A stretch of 64,000 bases of DNA from Flavobacteriales bacterium (lineage in GTDB: Bacteria; Bacteroidota; Bacteroidia; Flavobacteriales_G; Salibacteraceae), in assembly GCA_003499525.1 (NCBI GenBank), contig DNTB01000069.1, positions 1-64,000 of the forward strand, written 5' to 3'. The translations under genes and the position numbers were made by a program. The notes beneath the pieces were generated by a model. It saw only the letters and a list, made by a program, of their open reading frames with translations, was not told where the DNA came from and did not search any database. Positions 50,757 through 60,535 of this stretch are shown here, one piece after another (position 1 is the first letter of the stretch; each line of letters starts with the position of its first letter).

Positions 50757-50877
50757 TCATTTTACACATTCTGAGATTCTGGAAAAAGTATAACCTTGAA
50801 GTTGTTATTGACTCGAGATTACTCGGTTTAAAGAAGGCAACCTTTCTCATATTCTTCGTCAAAGAATTGGAATACAA

Positions 50878-51441
50878 ATGAAGGAAACGAATAATAATCT
50901 GAAAGATATTATCAGGTTATGTGCAAAAGGTGAACGCAGGGCACAAAATCAGTTGTTCCGGCTTACCTACGGCAAGATGTTCTCTGTTTGTATTCGATAT
51001 GCAGGTAGCCACGAAGATGCTCGCGATATTGTCCAGGAAGGATACATAAAAGTTTTCGCAAAGCTTTCGGGGTTCAATGGCAAAGGTTCTTTTGAAGGCT
51101 GGATGAGAAGGATTATGGTTAATACTGCTATTGACAGTATTCGCAGAAGAAAACTCGAAACGCAATCCATCGATGAGGATGAGTACGACCGATACGGTGT
51201 GGATGATACTGAGGAAAGTTGGGATGAAATATTAAGTCGTGAAACAATCCGAGTACTGGAGGCCATAGAAAAGCTATCACCAAGATACAGGTTGGTATTC
51301 AATCTGTATGTCGTGGAGGAGTATTCCCACCAGGAGATAGCAGAAATGCTGGATATCAGTGTTGGTGCATCAAAATCTAATCTTTTCAAAGCCAAAAAGA
51401 ATCTTATAAAATATTTAAAGGAAGAGACATCCAATGAGTAA
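50878..51441 (+). CDS. ECF-type RNA polymerase sigma factor
   Basis: 187 aa. Region 2 covers about residues 22-90 (ARDIVQEGYIKVFAKL and GWMRRIMVNTAIDSIRRRK), region 4 about 125-180 (LSPRYRLVFNLYVVEEYSHQEIAEML and the helix GASKSNLFKAKKNL). No region 3, as in ECF factors. The next gene overlaps by eight bases and has the layout of an anti-sigma factor, so the two should work as a pair. The regulon cannot be read from here. Confidence 0.93.
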   Translation: MKETNNNLKDIIRLCAKGERRAQNQLFRLTYGKMFSVCIRYAGSHEDARDIVQEGYIKVFAKLSGFNGKGSFEGWMRRIMVNTAIDSIRRRKLETQSIDEDEYDRYGVDDTEESWDEILSRETIRVLEAIEKLSPRYRLVFNLYVVEEYSHQEIAEMLDISVGASKSNLFKAKKNLIKYLKEETSNE

Positions 51442-52684
51442 TACAACAAATAATAAAATAAAGCAGCTCAGAGATAAGATTCTGTCTTTTGAGTATCCAT
51501 ACGATGCCTCTGTATGGGATCAGCTTGAAGCTAAGCTCAACACAGCATCATCGGGCTACAACTTCTCAGTTGCCGTTTTGAGTTCGGCAGCCCTCATGGT
51601 CGGGCTCATTGCTTTGTCATTTGCACTAAACTCTACAAGGAAAGCAGAAAATACAATGGAAACGGCGGTTCTACCGGTAGAGAGTGTCGATCCGGAAATG
51701 AATAGGCTTTCGGAGAACAATCAGAAGAAAAGTGCTGATGTTATTCCTGAAACTACAACAGTATATTCTGTAGATAATAATCTGGATAGGAGAGAGGTTG
51801 TTCGGCCAATGGACCATTACGAGCGGAACATTGAATCCCGGGAATTGGAAACCAAAGAGCAGTTAGATGAACTGGAGATAAAAGAAAGTGGCTCTAATGA
51901 AAAGCTGGATACAAAAACAAGCGACCATCAAACAACGGTGCCCCAAATTACTCCATCTCGCAACTCCATCTGCTCTGGGTCAAAGCTGGATATTGAGATT
52001 TCCGGAAAAATTACAGGTTGTCAAATTTTAGTCGATGGGAACTACTACGAGGCGATGGAAAAAATGTCTATTGTTTTTGCACATTCAGGAGAGCAAAAGA
52101 TAGAGCTTTTTGATAAGGAAGGTAAGCTGTTGAATGATCGCGCGATCATGGTATATGCAGCACCTGAACCTGAAATTGAGACGGAACAAACCATTGAGTT
52201 TGGTGGACGCCCTGTACTTGAATTTTCATCTTCATTTGTCAGAGGAAATAAATATGCCTGGTTCATTAATGATGAGTATCACTCAGATAATACTGAAGGC
52301 TATAGGCTGCTTCGCCAGCGGGGGTCTTTAAGTATTCGTTTGGAGATTGTCAACAAATTTGGATGCAGCAATTATTCAACAGAGTATATTCATGCAGATC
52401 GGGATTATAACTTGCTGGCTCCCAACTCATTTAGCCCAAATGGCGATGGAAGAAATGAAACGTGGATGCCTGCAGGACTGGATCTGGTTGACGGTAGTTT
52501 TGTGTTGGAGGTTTTCGATCGGAATCAGCAATTGGTTTACCGCACTTCTTCATTCAGCGAACCCTGGAATGGCGACATAAATGGATCGCCGGCACCTTCC
52601 GGAGACTTCTACATGTGGCAGGCGGTAGTGCTTACCGAGAAGTTTGGTAAACAGGTGTATCGAGGAAGAATTCTAGTACTCTAA
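51434..52684 (+). CDS. Anti-sigma-like membrane protein with a gliding-motility (T9SS type B) C-terminal domain
   Basis: 416 aa. A cytoplasmic N-terminus with YPYDASVWDQLEAKL resembles the start of Bacteroidetes anti-sigma proteins. One membrane segment lies at 44-64, then a low-complexity Glu/Thr/Asp-rich region (65-165), Ig/PKD-like beta domains (165-320), and a C-terminal domain APNSFSPNGDGRNE ... YRGRILVL that matches the gliding-motility-associated C-terminal family used as T9SS type B signal. No cleavable signal peptide. The eight-base overlap with the sigma gene supports a regulatory pair. Confidence 0.78.
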   Translation: MSNTTNNKIKQLRDKILSFEYPYDASVWDQLEAKLNTASSGYNFSVAVLSSAALMVGLIALSFALNSTRKAENTMETAVLPVESVDPEMNRLSENNQKKSADVIPETTTVYSVDNNLDRREVVRPMDHYERNIESRELETKEQLDELEIKESGSNEKLDTKTSDHQTTVPQITPSRNSICSGSKLDIEISGKITGCQILVDGNYYEAMEKMSIVFAHSGEQKIELFDKEGKLLNDRAIMVYAAPEPEIETEQTIEFGGRPVLEFSSSFVRGNKYAWFINDEYHSDNTEGYRLLRQRGSLSIRLEIVNKFGCSNYSTEYIHADRDYNLLAPNSFSPNGDGRNETWMPAGLDLVDGSFVLEVFDRNQQLVYRTSSFSEPWNGDINGSPAPSGDFYMWQAVVLTEKFGKQVYRGRILVL

Positions 52685-52693
52685 ATCTTAATT

Positions 52694-54652
52694 TTATATA
52701 TCAAGATTAGCATACTTGGCGTGAGATTCGATAAACTCCCGGCGCGGAGGCACTTCATCACCCATCAACATGCTAAATATACGATCAGCTTCAGCGGCGG
52801 ACTCTATAGTAACCTGTCGTAAGGTTCTGAATTCAGGATTCATTGTGGTAGCCCATAGTTGCTCTGCATTCATCTCTCCCAGACCTTTGTATCGCTGAAC
52901 ATTCACACTACTCTCTACGCCCTTTCCTTTTATCTCATTAATGAAAGAATCCCGCTCAGTATCGTTCCATGCGTATCGCTCCTCTTTTCCTTTTCGTAAA
53001 AGATAGAGCGGTGGAGTAGCAATGTAAATGTGTCCCATTTCAATGAGCTCTCTCATGTATCGGAAGAAGAAGGTTAGAATGAGGGTTTCGATATGGCTAC
53101 CATCTACATCGGCATCGCACATGATGACGACCTTATGGTATCTTAAATTACTAATGTCCAAGGCTTTAGAATCCTCTTCAGTTCCCATTTTGACACCTAA
53201 AGCAGTGTAGATATTTCGAATTTCTTCATTCTCGAAAATCTTATGGACCAGTGCTTTTTCAACGTTGAGAATCTTACCTCGAAGTGGCATGATGGCTTGC
53301 GTTTCGCGGTTACGTCCCTGTTTGGCAGTTCCTCCTGCTGAATCTCCCTCAACGAGGAATATTTCACTAATGACCGGATCTTTTGATGCGCAGTCGGCCA
53401 GTTTGCCTGGAAGACCACTACCTGACATTACATTTTTTCGCTGGACAAGCTCGCGGGCTTTTCGTGCTGCATGGCGCGCCTGGGCCGCCAGAATGACCTT
53501 GTTGACAATGGTTTTTGCGTCTTTGGGATTCTCTTCCAAATAATAGGTGAGCATTTCACTAACAGCTTGCGATACCGGTGCATTTACCTCGCGGTTGCCC
53601 AACTTCGTTTTTGTCTGTCCCTCAAACTGGGGTTCGGCAACTTTCACTGATATTACGGCAGTCAACCCTTCCCGAAAGTCATCTCCATTGATCTCAAATT
53701 TGAGTTTCGAGAGCAATCCCGAATCCTCTGCATATTTCTTTAGTGTGCTGGTCAAACCTCGTCTGAAACCCTGAAGGTGAGTTCCACCTTCATGCGTATT
53801 GATGTTGTTTACATAAGAATGAAGATTCTCCGAGAAAGAAGTATTGTAAATCATGGCAACTTCAACCGGAATACCGCTCTTTTCTCCATCGATGTAGATT
53901 ACATCCTGTATGAGCTGCTCTCTATTCTCGTCGAGAAATTGGACAAACTCCCTAAGTCCATCTTCAGAATAAAATTCACTTTTTCTTGGGTTTCCCTCTT
54001 CATCTTTATCCCGGTAATCCGTTAATGAAATGTTGATTCCCTTGTTCAGATAAGCCAACTCTCTCATTCGGTTTTCGAGTGTCTCAAAGTTGTATTCCGA
54101 GACCTCAAAAATCGACGAATCCGGATGGAAAGTTACCGTAGTTCCGGAGTCGTCAGCGGAGCCAATTACTTCCACCTCAGTTAGTGGTTTGCCTTTAGAG
54201 TATTCCTGTCGAAATATCTGACCATTTCTATGGACCGTTGCGACTAACTTATCTGATAAAGCATTCACACAGGAAACTCCAACGCCATGTAAACCTCCGG
54301 ATACTTTATACGTGTCCTTATCGAATTTTCCACCTGCATGAAGAACCGTCATTACTACTTCTAATGCGGATTTTTTTTCTTTTTCATGCAATTCAGTTGG
54401 AATTCCTCTACCGTCATCCGTGACAGTAATTGAATTATCCTCATTGATAAAGACATGAATTTCAGTACAATAACCTGCCAGAGCCTCGTCAATAGAATTG
54501 TCAACTACCTCGTAAACCAAATGATGTAATCCTCTAAAGCCTACATCTCCTATGTACATGGCAGGACGCTTTCTTACTGCCTCCAGCCCTTCCAGTACCT
54601 GAATATTTTTCGCACTATAGTCCTTCTGGTTTTCTCTTGCTTTCTCGCTCAT
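52694..54652 (-). CDS. gyrB: DNA gyrase subunit B
   Basis: 652 aa ATPase subunit of gyrase, which introduces negative supercoils. The GHKL part has VVDNSIDEALAG, DDGRGIP and GGLHGVGVSCVNAL; the Toprim part has EGDSAGG and CDADVDGSHI; the C-terminal tail YKGLGEMNAEQLW is the gyrase signature. It lacks the large insertion of proteobacterial GyrB, as expected outside Proteobacteria. ParE is an alternative, but the tail favours GyrB. Single gene with a promoter at 54693-54700. Confidence 0.95.
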   Translation of the reverse strand: MSEKARENQKDYSAKNIQVLEGLEAVRKRPAMYIGDVGFRGLHHLVYEVVDNSIDEALAGYCTEIHVFINEDNSITVTDDGRGIPTELHEKEKKSALEVVMTVLHAGGKFDKDTYKVSGGLHGVGVSCVNALSDKLVATVHRNGQIFRQEYSKGKPLTEVEVIGSADDSGTTVTFHPDSSIFEVSEYNFETLENRMRELAYLNKGINISLTDYRDKDEEGNPRKSEFYSEDGLREFVQFLDENREQLIQDVIYIDGEKSGIPVEVAMIYNTSFSENLHSYVNNINTHEGGTHLQGFRRGLTSTLKKYAEDSGLLSKLKFEINGDDFREGLTAVISVKVAEPQFEGQTKTKLGNREVNAPVSQAVSEMLTYYLEENPKDAKTIVNKVILAAQARHAARKARELVQRKNVMSGSGLPGKLADCASKDPVISEIFLVEGDSAGGTAKQGRNRETQAIMPLRGKILNVEKALVHKIFENEEIRNIYTALGVKMGTEEDSKALDISNLRYHKVVIMCDADVDGSHIETLILTFFFRYMRELIEMGHIYIATPPLYLLRKGKEERYAWNDTERDSFINEIKGKGVESSVNVQRYKGLGEMNAEQLWATTMNPEFRTLRQVTIESAAEADRIFSMLMGDEVPPRREFIESHAKYANLDI

Positions 54653-54692
54653 ATGTTAGGTTGAATATTTGGAAGAATAATCCGATTGAATA

Positions 54693-54700
54693 CAAATATA
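54693..54700 (-). promoter_or_regulatory. -7 box of gyrB
   Basis: Minus-strand TATATTTG, exact TAnnTTTG, 40 bases before the gyrB ATG; TTTC stands 19 bases upstream in place of a TTG. A second, weaker box (CGTATTTG) lies just upstream. Confidence 0.5.
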
Positions 54701-54790
54701 ACGTATACAAATACGGCATGAAACCCTTGTCAGTTCTGCAAAATGGGACTTATGAACAGCTTTTAAACAATCCTATAATTATCGTCAAAA

Positions 54791-56551
54791 CTATCGCGAC
54801 CAAAAGCCATACGTGAATCCGAGCAGTACGTTTATGCCCTGCACGGGATATCGATTCCATAATTGATAGTTTTGTGCCGTTATGTTATTGATATTCAGGT
54901 ATATAGAGGCTCTCTTGCTGTAAATTAACTCAGCTCCTAGGTTGAGATCTATTACAGCGTCCAGCTGGCGTCCATATTCATTAAAGGCCAATTGAGGATC
55001 CTCTTGATTCAGAGTCTTCGCGTATCGGGTTGACCAAAAGTTTACAGACCCTGTAAAATAAAACAGGTCATTCAAATTATACTTTCCCTTTAAACTGGTT
55101 TTGAAATCAGGCAAGTGCCAGGCTTCTGGGGTATTGTCAAAGTCATAGCTGAAGTATTCTGCCATAAAAGTGATGTCCCATTGCTTGACCTGATGAAAGG
55201 TCAGTTCTCCTGTTAAACAGATCAGGTTTAAGTCGTCATAGATAACTTGAAACGTATTTGAAATCGGAAGAACTAAAATATTATATCCGTTGGGTTGCAC
55301 ACCGTAGATATTAGTAAATAGCCCAAAATTCTCAATTCTTTGACGCGATGCCCGTACATCATAGGAAATAGTTGAGCTGTACGCTCCGCGGACACCAACG
55401 AATGCATTGTAAACTGTATTTTCATTTCTGAGCTCGACAAAGTCCTCAATGAATGGATTCTCTAACCTCGTTGTATTGAAGGACCTTCTTCTCAAATCTC
55501 CTCGTATTCCAGCATACGGGATAATTACTTTTCGCAATGCTCTGTAGCTCAATTCTATGTTGGGGTACAGATACATTTGGTTATCATTTTGGCTTTCCAG
55601 GGCCATTTTTAACCCGGCGTTGATTCGGAATTTCGAAATATTTAGTACCACGTCCAGTCCGAGTCTCAAAATCATGTTGGATTGGTAGTTTCCAAGGGAA
55701 TCGTAAAATGCAGATGATGAGGAAGGAGCGTTATAGTCGGCATCAAAACTGACTATTCCCTGATGCGCATCAAAAAAACGATCAAACCTGGAACTGAACA
55801 GTGCTCCTGTTTCTCGGGTACCTCCATCCTCATTGGTAACATGATGAAATTTTAAATCCAGCTTGTAGTTGATGTCGCTGGAATCGGCAAAAAAGCTTTG
55901 TATTGAAACGGCCCCATATCCCTGATTGTAAGTTTGGGCTATATCCTCTCGTTCAATGAGTTCCGGGTCAAAACCCACATTATTCGATTCAAAGCCATAG
56001 CGGTACACTCTATCACGAGTGTAACCGGCAGAAGCCGATAAAATATGAGCTCTAAAAATTCTCTTATAAAATCCATCAGCAAGCTGGCTCGAAAAACCGT
56101 TGTACGGAACATCTGTTATTCCACCATCCGACCAGAAATGTTCTACATTTAATCCCCAACGCTGCTTGCGGTCACGAATACTGCTCACCTTAGCTTGAAG
56201 CGTATGGTTTAGGAAGTTTCCAACTCCGGCAGTAACATAAGCCCTGTATAGCTTGTCAAGTGGTTCGCCTTTTAGCTTGGCTGGGTTAATTCTTTCCGGC
56301 ACAAAAGAAACTGTATCCGCAAAGGGCACTGTGGTGTACTTGAAATTGGGAGGGGGTAACTTAACTTCCTGAATAACAGGATTTATATCCAGTTTCCGGA
56401 CATTCGTTTTTATGATAGGTTCAAAATCCCGCACAATAATGATGGACTCACTCTTTAAGCTATCTGCTTGTTGAGCAAACCCGTTGTTTGAAACCCCACT
56501 GAAGGCCAGAAAGCATACGAGAGAAAGTCTTGTGAAGTTTATGGTACTCAT
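54791..56551 (-). CDS. Outer-membrane beta-barrel protein, TonB-receptor-like without plug
   Basis: 586 aa with a signal peptide ending GFAQQ. After about 90 residues of periplasmic part (SIIIVRDFEPIIKTNVRKL), the rest is a series of alternating amphipathic strands rich in aromatic residues, ending with an aromatic strand (GFTYGFWSR). No TonB box, plug or carboxypeptidase-like domain is seen. Its ATG overlaps the stop of the giant TPR gene upstream (ATGA), so the two proteins are probably partners in the envelope. Substrate unknown. Confidence 0.74.
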   Translation of the reverse strand: MSTINFTRLSLVCFLAFSGVSNNGFAQQADSLKSESIIIVRDFEPIIKTNVRKLDINPVIQEVKLPPPNFKYTTVPFADTVSFVPERINPAKLKGEPLDKLYRAYVTAGVGNFLNHTLQAKVSSIRDRKQRWGLNVEHFWSDGGITDVPYNGFSSQLADGFYKRIFRAHILSASAGYTRDRVYRYGFESNNVGFDPELIEREDIAQTYNQGYGAVSIQSFFADSSDINYKLDLKFHHVTNEDGGTRETGALFSSRFDRFFDAHQGIVSFDADYNAPSSSSAFYDSLGNYQSNMILRLGLDVVLNISKFRINAGLKMALESQNDNQMYLYPNIELSYRALRKVIIPYAGIRGDLRRRSFNTTRLENPFIEDFVELRNENTVYNAFVGVRGAYSSTISYDVRASRQRIENFGLFTNIYGVQPNGYNILVLPISNTFQVIYDDLNLICLTGELTFHQVKQWDITFMAEYFSYDFDNTPEAWHLPDFKTSLKGKYNLNDLFYFTGSVNFWSTRYAKTLNQEDPQLAFNEYGRQLDAVIDLNLGAELIYSKRASIYLNINNITAQNYQLWNRYPVQGINVLLGFTYGFWSR

Positions 56552-59500
56552 TTCATTCCGGGTATTTCTTCTTCAATGGGTTCCTCTTCTTCAAAAAGCT
56601 CATCATATTTCGAGTCAAATTCAATTTCATCAACCTGGTTAGAGTCGAGAATAGGGGCTGATGACATGGTTTCTAGCTCGTTTAGCATGTTTAATTTATT
56701 TCTGGCCTCTTCAAGAATTTCGTCACTACCCTGATAATTCTTAACGATGCTTTCAAGTGTGGCCCGGGCCTGGAAATAATCTTCCCTTAGCACATAAATA
56801 TCCGATAGCAATATGAGCCCTTTAGCCAACCACTTATCGTACGTTGGAGTATGATTGACCAACTGAAAAATCACAACCTCGGCTGTATCAATGCGCTTAT
56901 CTTCATAGAGAATACTTGAAATACGATAAAGCGATATGGCTGACTTTTCACTTTGAGTTCGGCCGTTTATTGATGTGTAAAGCGCAATGGCCCGATGTTT
57001 CTTATTTAACTTTTCAGCGGATTTAGCAGCCATAAACTCAACTTCAATAGTACGCTGTTCGTTTCCAAATTCAGCTTCAATGTATTTCCGGTAATTGGCG
57101 ATTATAAACTGATAATCTGATACTTTATATGCGCTGCGCAATCCAAACCAAAGAGCATCCTCGAGTTCTTCGTTGTTCTTTGCAGATTTTACTATTTGTT
57201 CAAACTGTTGCTTCGCAAGGGCATAGTTGTTGAGCTTGTAATTTAGCTCTGCAGCTCTTCTTAAGGAGGCTTCGACTATAGCAATATCCCCCGCTTTCTT
57301 CTCCAGAATATACTCATAGTTGTTCAGGGCTTTTTTCTGGTCTCCTTTATTGTAAAGACATTCTGCCAAATAAAAATGTGCCCGGCTCGCAAAAATGGGA
57401 GTTTGGAATTTTTTCAAATAGGACTCAAATGCTACGATGCTCTTATCACAATTTTCAGACATGTAGTGCAATTCCGCAGATTCATAGGTCAAAGAATCCA
57501 GGGCGGCATCTGAAACGTTCATAAAACCCAGTGTTTTGATATAGCGCTCGTAGCCTTCAATATCCCCAGATTCCCTATAAATATCTTCGATCCGATTCAG
57601 TGCTTCACGAGAATCCCGAAAGGAGGGGTTTTCCTGAACGACCTGCTCGAAACTTGCGAGAGCCTTGCTGTTTTCATTTCGATTGTAATAAATCAACCCG
57701 ATGTTAAGTAGTGAATTTTTTCTGAATTCACTGGACTCTTCAATCCCAATGATTTTGTTGAAACTCTTTAATGCTTTGTTGTCTTCACCCTGGTTCATGT
57801 ATGTTTGACCAAGCTCATATTCTGCGCCCATCGCATAGGTGCTGTTCGGATAATCTCGCAGTAATTTTTCAAGGTTGGAGGCTTTCAAATCTTTCTTTTT
57901 AAGCACACCCTGGGTTGTAGCTAATTGATAAAGCGCATAATCCTGCTCTCTTCCTTCCATTGAGGCAGCTCTCTGATAATATTCCTCAGCCAGCAAATAA
58001 TTCTTTGTGATAAAGTAGCAGTCTCCGGTTCGAATAAGAGCATCATGATTAAAGGCTGGATTGAGCTCATCATACGTTAAATATTTCCTGAACCATTTAG
58101 CAGCGCTTAAATAATCCCGGGCACGGAAATATGCATATCCTATGTTGTAGTGTGCGGTCTGAAACTCTTTTAGGAGAATTGCTCCGGGCCGAAAAATGAA
58201 TTCGTTGTATTTGTTTGCTGCGGTTAGATATCGCTTATTGCGGTACCACGACTCAGCTATCCAGAAATCACTTAATGCCAAAAGCTCTCTATTTTCAGGC
58301 TGTTTCTGAGAGAGTTCAAGGCTGTTTATGGCAATTTGATACTGTCCATTTTGAAAAGCTTCCAGACCGGCGTTGTACTGCAATTGCTGATAGGCACTGC
58401 GTAATCTCGGGTCAAGGTGTTTTGTAGTTTCCAAAGAGGCAAGTGCCGACTTATAATTTTTTGAGGATAGATAAATATTAACAAGATACGAGTAGGCCTC
58501 CTCTTTTCTCAGGGCCTTGGGGTATTTCTTGAGGTATTCGATGAAGGCATCTATGGCCTTGTTGTAGGGATCGTAATCCAGTTCATAGCTCAACTTAGCG
58601 TAATTGAAAAGGGCATTTTCAGAGATATTCTCAATGATCCCGATTTCATAGGCTTTATAAAAAGCATTTCGGGAATACTTTTTCTCTCCCGTTGTTAGAT
58701 AAGACTCCCCCATTCTGTAGGCAGCTTTCTGGCTCAAAGTATCATCCAGAGTGATGGCCTTATCGTACAACTTGAGGGCTTTTTCATCATTGTTGCTGAG
58801 TTGCAGTGCACGAGCAGCCCGATAATAATCAGCCCGCGACTTGGTTTCGGCATGGTCTATAAAAAAGGAATAATACTCCGCTGCTTTTTCATAGTTTTTT
58901 TTCGTGAACCAAGCGTCACCAATGAGGTGGGCAATTTCTGGTCTTCGTTTTGTTTTTTCGTTATTAAACAATGGAGTTGCTACACTTATCAGAGAGTCAT
59001 ATTCACCTTTGAAATAATATATCTGGGTAATGTAGTATGGCGTTACCACAGAAAACTTTGGATCATCTTTTAGCCTTAAAAAACTCAGTAATGCAGTTTC
59101 GTAATTCCCTTCCTCGTATGCAATATGCCCGTAGTAGTAATTCGCCGGAGCATAATAATTTGAGGGCACCCCAATAAGTTCTCGAAGATGTTCAGCAGCT
59201 TCAGCAGGTTTCTTAAGCTGAAGGAGAGCATATCCAAGCTTGAAATGATATTCATTGTAGTCTTCCTTGCTCAAGTCAAAAACATCACAATTAGCAAACC
59301 ATTTTACGGACTTACTCCATTTACGCTTTCGGTAATTGTATCGGCCAAGTTGGAAATAAGCATTCTTGACTCTGGGGCTCTCAGGGTGGTCAGTTACAAA
59401 CTGTCGAAGTAGATAATCCGCATCTCTGTTGAACAGGTTCATTGCGCATAATGCCTTGTAGTAATAGGCGTTGACATACGTTTCGTGTTGATTATCAGAT

Positions 59501-59688
59501 AGTTCAATAGTTAATTTGTCAAATGCTCGGTAAGCAGAGCCATATTTTTGCTTTTGATACAAATCCATGGCTTGCTCATAAAGGTGATTGGATTTTTCAT
59601 ACTTCAATGATTGTTGAGCATGAAGAACCGCCGTGGACAAAACCACCGCTGCGGCGGTGGCAATTATAAATTTGTTGATTTCCAACAT
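56548..59688 (-). CDS. Giant periplasmic TPR-repeat protein
   Basis: 1046 aa with a signal peptide (ending LHAQQ) and tetratricopeptide repeats along nearly its full length, with recurring forms such as YYxxxIAYExGNYExAL and AxFxLGRYNYRKRKW. The end is acidic (EEEEPIEEEIPG). Such proteins serve as scaffolds for envelope complexes; the operon partner is the barrel at 54791. The ATG at 59688 exposes the signal; the longer frame from 59760 does not. Divergent from the FtsE-like gene. Confidence 0.82.
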   Translation of the reverse strand: MLEINKFIIATAAAVVLSTAVLHAQQSLKYEKSNHLYEQAMDLYQKQKYGSAYRAFDKLTIELSDNQHETYVNAYYYKALCAMNLFNRDADYLLRQFVTDHPESPRVKNAYFQLGRYNYRKRKWSKSVKWFANCDVFDLSKEDYNEYHFKLGYALLQLKKPAEAAEHLRELIGVPSNYYAPANYYYGHIAYEEGNYETALLSFLRLKDDPKFSVVTPYYITQIYYFKGEYDSLISVATPLFNNEKTKRRPEIAHLIGDAWFTKKNYEKAAEYYSFFIDHAETKSRADYYRAARALQLSNNDEKALKLYDKAITLDDTLSQKAAYRMGESYLTTGEKKYSRNAFYKAYEIGIIENISENALFNYAKLSYELDYDPYNKAIDAFIEYLKKYPKALRKEEAYSYLVNIYLSSKNYKSALASLETTKHLDPRLRSAYQQLQYNAGLEAFQNGQYQIAINSLELSQKQPENRELLALSDFWIAESWYRNKRYLTAANKYNEFIFRPGAILLKEFQTAHYNIGYAYFRARDYLSAAKWFRKYLTYDELNPAFNHDALIRTGDCYFITKNYLLAEEYYQRAASMEGREQDYALYQLATTQGVLKKKDLKASNLEKLLRDYPNSTYAMGAEYELGQTYMNQGEDNKALKSFNKIIGIEESSEFRKNSLLNIGLIYYNRNENSKALASFEQVVQENPSFRDSREALNRIEDIYRESGDIEGYERYIKTLGFMNVSDAALDSLTYESAELHYMSENCDKSIVAFESYLKKFQTPIFASRAHFYLAECLYNKGDQKKALNNYEYILEKKAGDIAIVEASLRRAAELNYKLNNYALAKQQFEQIVKSAKNNEELEDALWFGLRSAYKVSDYQFIIANYRKYIEAEFGNEQRTIEVEFMAAKSAEKLNKKHRAIALYTSINGRTQSEKSAISLYRISSILYEDKRIDTAEVVIFQLVNHTPTYDKWLAKGLILLSDIYVLREDYFQARATLESIVKNYQGSDEILEEARNKLNMLNELETMSSAPILDSNQVDEIEFDSKYDELFEEEEPIEEEIPGMK

Positions 59689-59818
59689 CAGCGAAATATC
59701 AAACGATAAATGTACGCCTGGCAGTATCCGATCATTTTCCTGAAACCCTATATTTTTCAACCTGTTCCTGTTAATGCTCAGGTTTTACAAATAGGGGTTT
59801 ATGTTTCATGGGTATCAT

Positions 59819-59826
59819 TAGATTTG
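59819..59826 (+). promoter_or_regulatory. -7 box of the FtsE-like gene
   Basis: TAGATTTG, exact TAnnTTTG, ending 14 bases before the ATG at 59841. It lies downstream of an alternative ATG at 59808 and so favours the later start. Confidence 0.55.
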
Positions 59827-59840
59827 CGCAAAATGCACAA

Positions 59841-60515
59841 ATGGCATCTGATACCGTAATTCAACTCAAAAAGGCAGACATCTATCAGGGTAAAACCATA
59901 ATTCTGGAAGGTGTAAACCTGGAAATAAAAAAAGGAGATTTTGTTTATCTCGTTGGGAAAACCGGAAGTGGTAAGAGCAGTTTGCTCAAGACCATCTATG
60001 GAGAACTGCCTTTGAAAACCGGAAAAGGAACAGTAGCCGGGTTCAAATTAGCACGCATTCGAAAAAAGCAAATACCATATCTACGAAGGAAACTGGGAAT
60101 AGTATTTCAGGATTTTCAACTTCTCATGGATCGGACTGTTACTGAGAATCTTTTGTTTGTTCTCAAGGCAACAGGATGGAAGGAAAAGACAAAGATCAAG
60201 CAACGAATTGATCAAGTACTTGAGCAGGTAGAGCTAATGGACAAAAGAAATAAGATGCCTCATGAATTGTCAGGTGGAGAACAGCAGAGGGTGAGTATTG
60301 CACGTGCCCTTCTGAATAAACCCGAGGTGATCCTGGCTGATGAACCTACGGGAAATCTGGATGCCGAAATATCTGATAGACTCATTCATCTTCTATCGGA
60401 CATCAGCATGCAGGGAACAGCTGTTATCATTGCCACACACGACTTTTATCTGATGGATAAATACAAGGCAAAGACTATTACTTGTGAGGATGGCAAATTG
60501 CTGGAGCCCAAATAA
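59841..60515 (+). CDS. ftsE: FtsE-like ABC transporter ATPase
   Basis: 224 aa ATPase. Walker A VGKTGSGKSS at 38-47, the signature LSGGEQQR in the second half, Walker B VILADEPTGNLD and the switch His in IATHD. Length and sequence are those of FtsE, which with FtsX controls cell-wall hydrolases at the division site. No ftsX lies next to it, which I recall as usual in Bacteroidetes. An alternative start at 59808 lies before the promoter. The next gene is a glycosyltransferase about 20 bases downstream. Confidence 0.85.
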   Translation: MASDTVIQLKKADIYQGKTIILEGVNLEIKKGDFVYLVGKTGSGKSSLLKTIYGELPLKTGKGTVAGFKLARIRKKQIPYLRRKLGIVFQDFQLLMDRTVTENLLFVLKATGWKEKTKIKQRIDQVLEQVELMDKRNKMPHELSGGEQQRVSIARALLNKPEVILADEPTGNLDAEISDRLIHLLSDISMQGTAVIIATHDFYLMDKYKAKTITCEDGKLLEPK

Positions 60516-60535
60516 ATTTTACGCGGATCCGGATT

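Noticed and set aside
50384..50881. 165-codon open frame on the plus strand opposite the purB start
   Set aside because: It lies almost wholly antisense to purB, shows no family features and ends at the sigma-factor start; purB is certain on the other strand.
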